Shown here: piece after piece, positions 1 to 8,620 of the stretch
Position numbering within the stretch: the first letter of the stretch is position 1
Layout: the number at the start of each line of letters is the position of its first letter
From: Telluria mixta
Lineage (GTDB): Bacteria > Pseudomonadota > Gammaproteobacteria > Burkholderiales > Burkholderiaceae_D
Length of the DNA stretch: 64,000 bases
Direction: 5' to 3'
Assembly: GCF_029223865.1 (NCBI RefSeq)
Contig: NZ_CP119520.1
Coordinates: forward strand, 6,634,001 to 6,698,000
Notes under the pieces: model-generated
Told to the model about the DNA's origin: nothing
Seen by the model: the letters and a program-made list of their open reading frames with translations, nothing else
Database searches by the model: none
Program-made: the position numbers and the translations under genes

Positions 1-2
1 AC

Positions 3-509
3 GGCGCCGGCTTCGAAACGACGTTGCGCGCCCTCTTCCCGGACAACCCGGACCTGCACGAACTGGCGTGGATCGAGTGGTCGCTGGCGACGGCCTTCGT
101 CGCGCGTGACGCCGAACCGCTGGACCCGGCCCGCCTCGCGCACGTCGACTGGGACCGCGCGCGTCTGCACTTCGCCCCCTCGCTGCACATGGCGCGGCTG
201 ACGACCAACGCGGCCGACATCTGGTCCGCGCTGCAGGACGGCGACGACGTGCCCGAGGCGGCGATGCTGCCCGCGCCAGCGGGCGCGATCGTCTGGCGCC
301 GCGGCCACGTCGCGCGCCTGCGCGTGCTGCCGGCAGCCGAGTTCGAAGCGCTGCAGCTCGCGCGTGCCGAAGGGAGCTTCGGTGCATTGTGCGCGCGGCT
401 CGTCGACCGCCTCGGCGCGGACGACGGCGTCGCCAGGGCAGGCGCCCTGCTCGCCGACTGGATCGGCAACGAACTGCTCACGCGCGTGAGCGGCATCCGT
501 CAACCTTGA
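3..509 (+). CDS. HvfC-type DUF2063 protein, C-terminal part (5' end outside window)
   Basis: The frame is open from the first bases, so only about the last 168 codons are present and the start is missing. The visible part has the Trp/Ala-rich segment of the DUF2063 (HvfC) family, including the [19 protein letters not shown] stretch and an acidic leucine-rich C-terminus. HvfC proteins partner the DUF692 protein HvfB. In families now linked to copper-binding modified peptides, they take part in maturing a small secreted Cys-containing precursor. The next gene, 11 bp downstream, is a DoxX protein, the usual last member of such clusters, so hvfA/hvfB should lie just upstream of the window. The family call rests on pattern and context; the function is inferred. 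Confidence 0.72.
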   Translation, partial: GAGFETTLRALFPDNPDLHELAWIEWSLATAFVARDAEPLDPARLAHVDWDRARLHFAPSLHMARLTTNAADIWSALQDGDDVPEAAMLPAPAGAIVWRRGHVARLRVLPAAEFEALQLARAEGSFGALCARLVDRLGADDGVARAGALLADWIGNELLTRVSGIRQP

Positions 510-520
510 AAGGAACCATC

Positions 521-952
521 ATGTTGCATACTGCCCGCCTGCTGCCCGACGCCGCGTTGCTGGCGCTCGACCGCGTCGCCATCGCCGCGATCTTTTTCCT
601 GTCCGGCCGCACGAAGGTGCAAGGCCTCTTCACGATCAAGGAGTCGACGTACGAATTGTTCCGGTCCGAGTATGCGCTGCCGCTGATTCCGCCCGAACTG
701 GCCGCGCAGATGGCGGCGACGGCGGAACACGTGTTCCCGCTGCTGCTCGTGCTGGGGCTGTGCACGCGGGGCGCGGCGCTCGGTTTGCTGGGGATGACGG
801 CCGTGATCGAGATCTTCGTGTATCCGGATGCGTGGCCGACGCACCTGAGCTGGGCGGCGCTGCTGTTGCCGCTGGTGGCGAAGGGAGGCGGGAAATGGTC
901 GCTGGACCGGGTGGGAGGAACATGGTGGGCACGCCGTGCCCACCATGCTTGA
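521..952 (+). CDS. DoxX family membrane protein
   Basis: A 143-residue integral membrane protein with about four hydrophobic segments. The DoxX signature [11 protein letters not shown] follows the first helix, and the motif [13 protein letters not shown] lies near residue 70. The ATG at 521 is preceded by AAAGGAACC, and the gene follows the HvfC-like gene by 11 bp, so they are probably co-transcribed. DoxX proteins in HvfABC-type clusters are membrane partners of unproven biochemical role. The last codons, which encode WWARRAHHA, lie inside a long inverted repeat. The C-terminal tail may therefore be a by-product of that repeat inserting or forming at the gene end. Confidence 0.85.
   Translation: MLHTARLLPDAALLALDRVAIAAIFFLSGRTKVQGLFTIKESTYELFRSEYALPLIPPELAAQMAATAEHVFPLLLVLGLCTRGAALGLLGMTAVIEIFVYPDAWPTHLSWAALLLPLVAKGGGKWSLDRVGGTWWARRAHHA
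921..947. repeat. Inverted repeat at the convergent DoxX/GH31 gene ends
   Basis: The arm CATGGTGGGCAC is followed by GCC and then the exact reverse complement GTGCCCACCATG, a perfect 12-bp stem with a 3-nt loop. It overlaps the last codons of the DoxX gene and ends 11 bp before the stop of the convergent GH31 gene. It has no T-tract. It could act as a bidirectional terminator or mRNA 3'-end stabiliser, or it could be a REP-like element. Only one copy was noticed in this window. Confidence 0.7.
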
Positions 953-957
953 TGCGA

Positions 958-3300
958 TTACTTGCCTGCGACCTTCACGATGCTCGACAGGTTCTTCGCC
1001 AGGCTGGCATCGCCACCGCTGGCCGTCAGCTTGCCTGCACCGTCGTTCCAGTGCAGACGGGTCGTCGTGCCCTTGCCCTTCTCGTAGTCGTACGACACGC
1101 CGTCGTCGTCATACAGGTCGAAGGACGCGTCGCGGCCCGGGTAGACCTTGACCGAAGCGATGCCCTGCTTCGTCGCGGTCGACTGGATCTCGGCGCCGAA
1201 CGGGACGATCGAGCCGGCCTTCACGAACACCGGAATCTGGTCGATCGGTGCGGCGACCTTGACCCACTGGCCGCCCGCGAGCTTCTCGTCGGTCCAGAAG
1301 TTGTACCAGTCGGTACCGGCCGGCAGGTAGACGTTCTTCTCCGTCTGGCCCTGCTCCGTCACCGGCGCCACGAGGAACGCCGGGCCGAACATGTACTGCG
1401 TGCCGATGTTGGCCACGTTCGGGTCGTTCGGGAAGTCCATCCACAGGCCGCGCATGAACGGTGCGCCCGTGTCGTACGTGAACTTGGCCTGGCTGTAGAT
1501 GTACGGGATCAGCTGGTAACGCAGCGTGTCGTAGCGGGCCATGATGGATTCCGCCTGCTTGCCGAAGGACCAGATGTCGGTGTGCTTGTGCTGGCCGTGC
1601 AGGCGCAAGGTCGGCAGGAACGTACCGTACTGGAACCAGCGGGTCAGCAGTTCCGGATAGTCGTTGTTCTGGCCGACGACGTCGCGCGCGTCGGACGGAT
1701 CGACCAGCGGCGTTTTGGTGCCGTCGCTCGTGCCCGGAATGCCCTGCCAGCCGCCGATGTCGTTGCCCCACAGCGCAATGCCGGACGCCGTCATGTTCAG
1801 ACCCGTCGGGATCTGGCGCTGCAGCGCTTCCCACGTCGCGTTCACGTCCGACGACCAGAACAGCGCGCCGGTGCGCTGCGAGCCGAGGTAGGCGGCGCGC
1901 GACAGGATCAGCACGCGCTTGTTCGGCTTCCAGCTGCGCATGTTGTCGGCGAAGCCTTCCACGTGCAGCAGCGGGAACAAATTGTGGTAACGGTCGCCCG
2001 AGCCGATCGAATAGAAGTAGCCGTCCGGGACCAGGTCCGGTTCCGTCTCGTCCAGCCACGGGTAGTCGAAGCCGTGCGACAGGACGTTGTCGCGCGATTT
2101 CTCCCAGAACCACTGGCGTGCCTTCGGATTGGTCGCGTCGATCAGGCCGCCCGTGCGGTCGGAACGGAACGGCAGGCCGTCGACGGTCTTGCCGTCCTTG
2201 TCCTTCAGCAGATAGCCCTTCGCATCCAGCTCGTTGAAGTAGCGGCCCGCCGTTTCATAGCGCGGCCAGATCGAGATGATCGACTGCATGCCCATGTCGT
2301 GCAGCTGCTTGTTCATGCCGTCCGGGTCCGGAAACTCGGCCGGGTTGATGTCCATCTGGCCCATGCGGGTCCAGTAGAACCAGTCGACGACCATCACGTC
2401 GAGCGGGTATTTTTTCTGGCGATAGGTGTTCGCGACGCGCAGCACTTCCTGCTGGCTGTCGTAGCGCGCCTTCGACTGGATCAGGCCGAACGCGGCCTTC
2501 GGCGGGATCGGCGTCTTGCCGGTCAGGCGCGCGTAGCCCGAGTAGATCTCGTCGGTGGTCTTACCCGTGATGACGAAGAACGACACGCGCTCGCCCACGT
2601 TCGACTGGAAGCTCGTGCGGCCGTGGATGGCGGCGTTGAAGCGCGTGGCCGACGGGTTGTCCCACACGATGCCGTAGCCCTTCGACGACACCATGAACGG
2701 CACGCACACGGATTCGCCGGTCGGCGCGTCGTACCAGTGCTTGCAGTCGAGCGTGCGGCCGCGCAGGTCCAGCGGACCCGTCGATTCCTGGTTCTGGCCC
2801 ATGCCGTAGTAATGCTCGTCGCGGCCGGCCGCGAACGTGGCGCCGACCTGGTAGGTCTTCTCGCCGGAGACGGTCTGCGGCGACATCTCCCAACCCTGCA
2901 TCTCGAGGATCTGCTCGCCCTTGGCGTTCTTGACCTGCAGGCCCACCGACGCGAGCGACGGCGCGAAGTACTTCTCCGGCTGGCTCGGCGTGCGCGCCGG
3001 CGGTGCCGCGTTCACGTGCACGGTCATGCCGTTCGACGTGAAGGTGTCGCCGTCGTTGCCCGCGGCGTGGCGGAACGCGCCGTTGTCGGCATTCTTCTTC
3101 AGGATGCCGTAGCCCGGGCCCTTGAGGACTTCGTCCTTGTCGACGGCGATCGTCACGTGGACGATGTTCGGGCCGTACGCTTCCACCGACACCCAGGCGC
3201 CGTTGCGGTCCAGGGTAGTCAGCGGAGCGGCGAAGGCCGCGGGTACGAAGGCAAGCGCCGATGTTAGCGCAATCAGCGTGCGGTGCAGGGTAAGTCTCAT
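958..3300 (-). CDS. GH31 alpha-xylosidase-like glycoside hydrolase, secreted
   Basis: A 780-residue protein with an N-terminal signal peptide (cleavage near residue 24, AFA-AP). An N-terminal beta-sandwich is followed by the GH31 barrel. The nucleophile is Asp417 in WLDETEPD, the likely acid/base is Asp485 in FWSSDVNATW, and the barrel ends with the IALWGNDIGGW loop. The C-terminal part has the usual sheet motif PVFVKAGSIVPFG. GH31 enzymes are retaining alpha-glycosidases. WLDETEP-type sequences and the nearby GH74 and acetylesterase genes favour removal of alpha-1,6-xylose from xyloglucan oligosaccharides, probably in the periplasm. Substrate is inferred; alpha-glucosidase is the alternative. 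The ATG follows a GAGGA ribosome site. The gene converges on DoxX with a 5-bp gap. Confidence 0.88.
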   Translation of the reverse strand: MRLTLHRTLIALTSALAFVPAAFAAPLTTLDRNGAWVSVEAYGPNIVHVTIAVDKDEVLKGPGYGILKKNADNGAFRHAAGNDGDTFTSNGMTVHVNAAPPARTPSQPEKYFAPSLASVGLQVKNAKGEQILEMQGWEMSPQTVSGEKTYQVGATFAAGRDEHYYGMGQNQESTGPLDLRGRTLDCKHWYDAPTGESVCVPFMVSSKGYGIVWDNPSATRFNAAIHGRTSFQSNVGERVSFFVITGKTTDEIYSGYARLTGKTPIPPKAAFGLIQSKARYDSQQEVLRVANTYRQKKYPLDVMVVDWFYWTRMGQMDINPAEFPDPDGMNKQLHDMGMQSIISIWPRYETAGRYFNELDAKGYLLKDKDGKTVDGLPFRSDRTGGLIDATNPKARQWFWEKSRDNVLSHGFDYPWLDETEPDLVPDGYFYSIGSGDRYHNLFPLLHVEGFADNMRSWKPNKRVLILSRAAYLGSQRTGALFWSSDVNATWEALQRQIPTGLNMTASGIALWGNDIGGWQGIPGTSDGTKTPLVDPSDARDVVGQNNDYPELLTRWFQYGTFLPTLRLHGQHKHTDIWSFGKQAESIMARYDTLRYQLIPYIYSQAKFTYDTGAPFMRGLWMDFPNDPNVANIGTQYMFGPAFLVAPVTEQGQTEKNVYLPAGTDWYNFWTDEKLAGGQWVKVAAPIDQIPVFVKAGSIVPFGAEIQSTATKQGIASVKVYPGRDASFDLYDDDGVSYDYEKGKGTTTRLHWNDGAGKLTASGGDASLAKNLSSIVKVAGK

Positions 3301-3587
3301 CCAGTCCTCTATCGCAGGGGGTGAATCGGGCGACGCGGTGCGCGCGGCGGCGGCAGGCCGGGGAGACTGTCTTTACGGGCCGTATGGCCCGCGGCCGCAC
3401 GCGGCGGACGGATGATGGCGTCTCCCTGGCACGATACCTGCCGATACGGCGGCGTGCGCGTTATAGTTGAACTGTTATTGTCGCTGTTAGCGGTCACATA
3501 CGCAATCGCTAAAACAGCCAAGGCAAGGAAAATATTGCCGAATTCACCTTGCTATACGCTACCATCGCACCGGGCGGCGCCGGACCC

Positions 3588-4997
3588 CTATTCCGTCGCG
3601 AGACGCTTGCCGAGCCGGTACAAAAACTCCTGGCCATCGTAGAGCGACTTGACGCGCAGATGCTCGTTCAGGCCATGCGCACCGGAGGGTTCGGAGCCGC
3701 TGAACATGCCGCTGATGCCGTAGGTCGGGATGCCGGCATTGTTCAGGAAACGGCCGTCCGTCCCGCCGGCCAGCAGCGTCGGGATGACCGGCACCCCGGG
3801 CCACAGGTCGTTGCTGATGTCGTTCACCGCGTTCATGAGCGTCGGCGTCAGCGGCGGCATGGGGCTGGCCACACCCTCGCCGATGCGGGACACCTTGATC
3901 GTGTCGTCCGCCACGACGCGTTCCAGCGTGCGCTGCACGTCGGCTATGGATTCGTCGGGCAGGATGCGGCAGTTGACGGTGGCGCGGGCGCGCTGCGGCA
4001 AGGCATTGTCGGCATGTCCCGCCTCGACCTTCGTCGCCACGCACGTCGTGCGGACGGTCGCATTGTGCATCGGGTGAACCGCATACAGGCGGTCGAGCGC
4101 CGCCCGATCGGGAGGATCGGCAAGGATGGCTTTCATGTCGGCGGCGACCTGCCCCCGTTCGACCTGCGCCGACTTCTCGTAAAACTGGCGCGTGACGCTC
4201 GAGAGCTTGAACGGGAACTCGAACTTGCCCAGGCGGGACAAACCTTCCGCGAGCCGGTAGATGGCGTTGTCGCGCATCGGCAGCGAGCTGTGGCCGCCCG
4301 GGTTGGTCACTTCCAGCTGGAAGCTCTGGTAGATCTTCTCGCCGGCCTGGATGCCGTGGCGGACCGGCTTGCCGTCCTTGTCGAGGAATCCGCCGCCGCC
4401 TTCGTTGAGCGCGATCTCGGCGTCGATCAGGTCGCGATGGTACTTGACCAGGTATTCGGCACCGTCGAATTTGGACGGCACCATCTCTTCATCGCACGTG
4501 AGCGCGAGGATGACGTCGCGCTTGAGCGGCAGCTTTTCGTTCTTGTAGCGGATCATGTTGGCGACGAACACGGACGCCATCGCCTTGTCGTCCGACGCGC
4601 CGCGCGCGTAGAACACGCCGTTTTCCTCGACGAGCTTGAACGGATCGCGCGTCCAGTCCGCCCGGTTGGCTTCGACCACGTCGATATGGGCCAGCATCAG
4701 CAGCGGCGTCCTGCTGCCGTCGCCCTTCAGGCGCGCCACCAGGTTGCCCTTGGTCGGACCGCCCGGCGGCACGATGATGCGGACGTCCGCATCGCGATAG
4801 CCCGCGGCCTTCAGGTGCCTGGCCATCTTCGTCGCCGCCACCGTGCACGAGCCGCTGGAATTCGTCGTGTTGGTCTCGACCAGTTCCTGGTAGATCCCGC
4901 GCAGCTGCTTCTGCGGCGGCGTCAGGTCGGCGCCATGTGCCAGCGGGATGGCGCTGCCGAGCGAGGAGAAAACCAGTAACCAGTGCGCGCGTTTCAT
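3588..4997 (-). CDS. M20 family zinc metallopeptidase, exported
   Basis: A 469-residue protein with a signal peptide (about residues 1-22, PLAHGA). It has the M20/ArgE/DapE architecture: a catalytic domain with metal ligands His104 in AHIDVV, Asp136 in GASDDK and the DEE at 169-171, then a dimerisation insert (GGHSSLP near 255) and a return to the catalytic domain with a final metal His in SGAHGLNEH. The length fits secreted M20 carboxypeptidases and dipeptidases. Substrate cannot be read from sequence. The gene lies between TonB receptor 1 and GH31 on the same strand but is separated from the receptor by a terminator, so it is not clearly part of the glycan pathway. An AGGGACGAC sequence precedes the ATG. 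Confidence 0.88.
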   Translation of the reverse strand: MKRAHWLLVFSSLGSAIPLAHGADLTPPQKQLRGIYQELVETNTTNSSGSCTVAATKMARHLKAAGYRDADVRIIVPPGGPTKGNLVARLKGDGSRTPLLMLAHIDVVEANRADWTRDPFKLVEENGVFYARGASDDKAMASVFVANMIRYKNEKLPLKRDVILALTCDEEMVPSKFDGAEYLVKYHRDLIDAEIALNEGGGGFLDKDGKPVRHGIQAGEKIYQSFQLEVTNPGGHSSLPMRDNAIYRLAEGLSRLGKFEFPFKLSSVTRQFYEKSAQVERGQVAADMKAILADPPDRAALDRLYAVHPMHNATVRTTCVATKVEAGHADNALPQRARATVNCRILPDESIADVQRTLERVVADDTIKVSRIGEGVASPMPPLTPTLMNAVNDISNDLWPGVPVIPTLLAGGTDGRFLNNAGIPTYGISGMFSGSEPSGAHGLNEHLRVKSLYDGQEFLYRLGKRLATE

Positions 4998-5063
4998 GTC
5001 GTCCCTGTCGATGAGTGGAATGGCACCGACAGAATATCAGGCATTGCCCTGCCCCAGCCAGGC

Positions 5064-5091
5064 AAAAAAAAGGCCGTCCCGCAGGACGGCC
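5064..5091 (-). terminator. Rho-independent terminator of TonB receptor 1
   Basis: On the minus strand the stem GGCCGTCC pairs with GGACGGCC around a TGCG loop and is followed by eight T residues (A run 5064-5071 on the plus strand). It lies about 40 bp after the receptor stop and upstream of the M20 peptidase gene, so receptor 1 is probably its own transcription unit. Confidence 0.9.
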
Positions 5092-5134
5092 CGTCATCAC
5101 ACGCGGCGCACGGAGACGCCGCGTCAGCACATCA

Positions 5135-8100
5135 TCAGAACTTGTAGCGCGCGCCCAGCATGTAGCGCGGGCCGCCGGTCGTGACCTGCAGCACCTGCTG
5201 GTCGCTGCGGCCGTGCGTGCGCTGGGTCGAGTCGGTCAGGTTGATCGCCTCGAGCGACACGGACAGGTTCTTGTTGACGTTGTAGCCGATCGACAGGTCG
5301 GTCTGGCCGTACGGCTCGACGTACTGCGGGTTCGGCTTGCCGTTGTCGGCCACGTTCGCCAGGAACTCGCCGCGCCAGTTGTACGCCAGGCGGACCGACC
5401 ACTTGTCGTCCTCGTAGATACCGACCAGGTTGGCGGAGTTCGACAGGCCGACGAGCGCGAACTGGTTACCCGTGCCCAGGTTGTCGTACTTGAGGTCCGA
5501 CTTCACGTACGTGTAGTTCGCCTGGAAGCCGAGGCCGTTGCTGAACATGTGCTGCCAGTTGATCTCCGCACCCTTCAGCGAGGCCTTCTTCTGGTTGATG
5601 TACGTCGTGATCTGGTACGGCAGCGCCGGGTCGCCCTGCACGCCGGTGATCGTACCGGTGTAGTGACCTTCGCCGTTGATGCCCGTCGACGTCACGCCCG
5701 GCTGGCCGTTGTAGTTCTTCAGGATGTAGTCGCGCATGCAGAGCGTGTCGGTCGCCACGCAGCCCGACGCGATCGCCGCCTTCCAGTAGCCGCCGCCCAC
5801 CGGGGTCAGTGCCGTCGGCGACGGCGACGTCACGACGGTCTGGCCGGCGTAGTCCGACAGGTCCTTGTGGAACGCGCCCACCGACACCATGCTCTGTTTC
5901 GTGTAGTACCACTCGGCCGACAGGTCCAGGTTCTTCGACTTCACCGGCGTCAGCGCCGGGTTGCCGCTGCTGCCCGTCACGCCCGTCACGCCCGCCGTCG
6001 AGCTGTACGTGGTACCGCCCTGGATCTGGTCGTAGCGCGGACGGCCGATCGACACGCCGTAGCTCGCGCGCACCTTCAGGTCGTCACGCACGTCCATGTC
6101 CCAGTCCACGGTCGGCAGGAAGTTGCTGTACTTGCCGTGCTGGGTCTGGAAGACCTGGTTGCCGAACGTGATCGGCAGTTCGTTCTGCGAGATCCAGCGC
6201 ACGGCCACCGGCAGCTTCGCGAGACCGGTCGAGGCGACGTCGGTCTTCTCGTAGCGGAAGCCGATACCGGTGTGCATCGGCAGCGCCGTATCCCAGTCGG
6301 TGTTGAACTGCAGGTACAGCGCCTTGGTCTTCTCGATCGTCGTGCGGTCGAAGCTGGGGCTCGCGAGGCTCGGGGTGTAGCCGGCCTGGTCGCCCGTGAC
6401 CTTGATCGCGTTGTCGCGCACCTTGGCGAAGTCGAACAGCATGAACTGGTTGTACAGGCGCGGATCGCCCGAACCACCCAGCTTGCTGAAGTACTGGCTG
6501 ATGGTGTCGGCATGCCACAGGCTCTGGTCATAGTCGACGCCCGCGTTGTTCGACGTGCCGCCGGCCCACGAGTCGCGCTGCACCTGCTGGAACACCGAGT
6601 GGTTGTTGACCTTCGTGTGCGACAGGCCGAAGTTCAGGTTCGACGATTCGAACAGCTTCAGGCTGCCGCCGGCCTGGATCTGGTCGATCTTCATCTTGTT
6701 CAGGCCATCCTGGAACCACGAACCCGTCACCTGGTTCGGCGACGCCTGGTAGTTGGCACCGCCCGGGATGACGAGGATCGGCATCTCCTGGGTGAAGTCG
6801 ACGCCGGTGGTGTTGCGCGAGAACGTGGCGGTCGCGAGGTCGTTGTTCGAGCCGAACGGGCTGTCCTTCTCGGCCTTGGCCTGCGAATGGTGCATGTCCA
6901 GCGACAGGCGCAGGGCCGGCGAAACGCGCCACTGCGTGTTGAAGCCGATCGAGTCCAGGGTCGACTTGGTGGCGAAGTTACCGCCATTCATCGCCAAGTC
7001 CTGGTTCTTGACCTGCTCTTCATAGTAGATCGGCGAGGCGAGCGGACCGTTGGTCCAGTTGCTGCTCTGGGCGTTCAGCGGGTGGTTGAACCAGACCGAC
7101 AGCTCGTGGTACTTGGTCTGGATCTTGTTCTGCGCGTACGTGTAGTCCAGGGTCGTCGTCAGTTCCTTGACCGGGCGGAACTGGAACGTCAGCTGGCCGT
7201 TGGTCCGCTGGCGCTGCGAGCCGCGCACGAAGTACGACAGGTTCTGCGGCGTCAGGTAGATGTCAGAAGGCTTCGGCGGATTCGTCACGCCGGCGCCCGA
7301 GACGGGGATCGGACCCGGATCGTCGCTGACGGTGTTGCCCGTGAACGGGCCGAGCCAGCCGTTGGTAATGGCCGCCTGGTTCACGCCCAGATTACGCGAC
7401 TGGTAGCTGCCCGTGACGGCGAGGCCGAACATGCCGTCGTTCCACGTGGTGCTGTACAGGCCCGAGACTTCCGGCGTGACCTTCTTGCCGGCGTCGATCG
7501 ACGGCAGGTTGTTGTTCGACTTGTCGTACACACCCTTGACGCCGATGCTGGCCTGGTTGCCCAGGTCGAGCGGACGGCCCGTCATGATGTTCAGCGTCGC
7601 GCCGATGCCGCCCGGCGGTGTGTCGGCGCGTGCGCTCTTGTACACCTGGATCTGCGACACGGCTTCCGAAGCCAGGTTCGAAAAGTCGAATGCGCGGCCG
7701 GCCTGGTCGGCCAGGCTGGCGGTCGGCATCTGGCGGCCGTTCAGCAGCACGACGTTCAGGTCGGGGCCGACGCCGCGCACGGTGACGTTGGCGCCCTCGC
7801 CGCGCGAACGGTCGATGGACACGCCGGAAATGCGCTGCAGCGATTCGGCGAGGTTGGTGTCGGGGAATTTGCCGATGTCGTCGGCGACGATGCCGTCGAC
7901 GATACCATCGGAGTTACGCTTCAGGTTCAGCGTGGACTGCATGCTGGCGCGGATACCCTTCACGACGACGGTGTTCGCCGCGACGCCCTGAACCGGCGCG
8001 GTGACCGCCGGGTCGTTGGGCGATGCGATGCCATTGGAAGCACCATTGCTCGCGTCCTGTGCGAATGCCGGTGCGACCAGGGCGGCGCAGGCGCTCGCAA

Positions 8101-8167
8101 CGGCGAGGCTGATCAGGCGGTGCCTGGTGTTCAGGTGGTGGGTAAAGACCCTCTTGGTGTGCAGCAC
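5135..8167 (-). CDS. TonB-dependent outer-membrane receptor 1
   Basis: A 1010-residue Xanthomonas/Caulobacter-type TonB receptor. A signal peptide (cleavage near residue 36, AFAQD) is followed by a TonB-box-like NTVVVKGIR. The plug has the typical VADDIGKFPD and SLQRISGVSIDR motifs and VRGVGPDLNVVLLNGRQMP. The long beta-barrel ends in Phe (LGARYKF), as expected for BAM recognition. This family imports oligosaccharides in glycan-degrading Proteobacteria; the ligand is not readable, but the xyloglucan-type context suggests plant oligosaccharides. The start is GTG, with GAGGAG placed 5 bp before it. The gene has its own promoter (8301-8329) and terminator (5064-5091) and diverges from a ROK regulator, a likely regulatory partner. 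Confidence 0.92.
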   Translation of the reverse strand: MLHTKRVFTHHLNTRHRLISLAVASACAALVAPAFAQDASNGASNGIASPNDPAVTAPVQGVAANTVVVKGIRASMQSTLNLKRNSDGIVDGIVADDIGKFPDTNLAESLQRISGVSIDRSRGEGANVTVRGVGPDLNVVLLNGRQMPTASLADQAGRAFDFSNLASEAVSQIQVYKSARADTPPGGIGATLNIMTGRPLDLGNQASIGVKGVYDKSNNNLPSIDAGKKVTPEVSGLYSTTWNDGMFGLAVTGSYQSRNLGVNQAAITNGWLGPFTGNTVSDDPGPIPVSGAGVTNPPKPSDIYLTPQNLSYFVRGSQRQRTNGQLTFQFRPVKELTTTLDYTYAQNKIQTKYHELSVWFNHPLNAQSSNWTNGPLASPIYYEEQVKNQDLAMNGGNFATKSTLDSIGFNTQWRVSPALRLSLDMHHSQAKAEKDSPFGSNNDLATATFSRNTTGVDFTQEMPILVIPGGANYQASPNQVTGSWFQDGLNKMKIDQIQAGGSLKLFESSNLNFGLSHTKVNNHSVFQQVQRDSWAGGTSNNAGVDYDQSLWHADTISQYFSKLGGSGDPRLYNQFMLFDFAKVRDNAIKVTGDQAGYTPSLASPSFDRTTIEKTKALYLQFNTDWDTALPMHTGIGFRYEKTDVASTGLAKLPVAVRWISQNELPITFGNQVFQTQHGKYSNFLPTVDWDMDVRDDLKVRASYGVSIGRPRYDQIQGGTTYSSTAGVTGVTGSSGNPALTPVKSKNLDLSAEWYYTKQSMVSVGAFHKDLSDYAGQTVVTSPSPTALTPVGGGYWKAAIASGCVATDTLCMRDYILKNYNGQPGVTSTGINGEGHYTGTITGVQGDPALPYQITTYINQKKASLKGAEINWQHMFSNGLGFQANYTYVKSDLKYDNLGTGNQFALVGLSNSANLVGIYEDDKWSVRLAYNWRGEFLANVADNGKPNPQYVEPYGQTDLSIGYNVNKNLSVSLEAINLTDSTQRTHGRSDQQVLQVTTGGPRYMLGARYKF

Positions 8168-8620
8168 TGTGTCTCCTCTCGTCTCTCGAAAAAAACGCCG
8201 CGCCCGCCGGGCGGCGACGTCCGTGGTGGTGGTACTACTCCTGGCGTTCCCGCTTCATGCATGGACTCTCTGGTCACTGGTAGCGGTCATCATTTGTTTA
8301 AGATTAAGAACATTACTTGCATTGGTCAATCGGTCGAACCAACTGCGTGCACGCTTCGGAGGCGTCCGCGCACCGGTTTGGACGGTGGTTATTCGTGAGA
8401 ATGATCCATTACGTAACGTACGTACGAACGTTGCGAAATTTGTTCAAGAAATCGATTTCATAAATAAATCAATCACTTCGTCCGGAACCGCTACACGGGC
8501 CATACCGTTATACTTTTCACCAGCCGACGGGGCGGACGTCATATTTATGCATAACGCATGACGCACAAAATTTTCCAATCTGTTGCATAATCATCACAAC
8601 CCACTTGATTTTTCCCGCTC
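8168..8620. other. Divergent intergenic region between TonB receptor 1 and ROK regulator
   Basis: 453 bp without a convincing gene. The receptor-proximal 110 bp is GC-rich and the rest is AT-rich. It holds the receptor promoter (8301-8329), overlapped by the imperfect inverted repeat TTGGTC/GAACCAA at 8322-8342, a candidate repressor site. Nearer the ROK gene is a TTATGCATAA palindrome. A CATAAT -10-like hexamer lies near 8585, but no -35 could be matched to it. The ROK ATG has no obvious Shine-Dalgarno sequence. Confidence 0.6.
8301..8329 (-). promoter_or_regulatory. Putative sigma70 promoter of TonB receptor 1
   Basis: On the minus strand TTGACC (8324-8329) is separated by 17 bp from TAATCT (8301-8306), about 135 bp upstream of the GTG start. 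The -35 box is good and the -10 box weak. The inverted repeat TTGGTC/GAACCAA (8322-8342) covers the -35 box, so a repressor could act there; the neighbouring ROK protein is the obvious candidate. Confidence 0.5.

Noticed and set aside
5015..8398. A 1127-residue plus-strand frame opposite TonB receptor 1
   Set aside because: Composition typical of a shadow frame; the receptor on the minus strand has full motifs, a promoter and a terminator.
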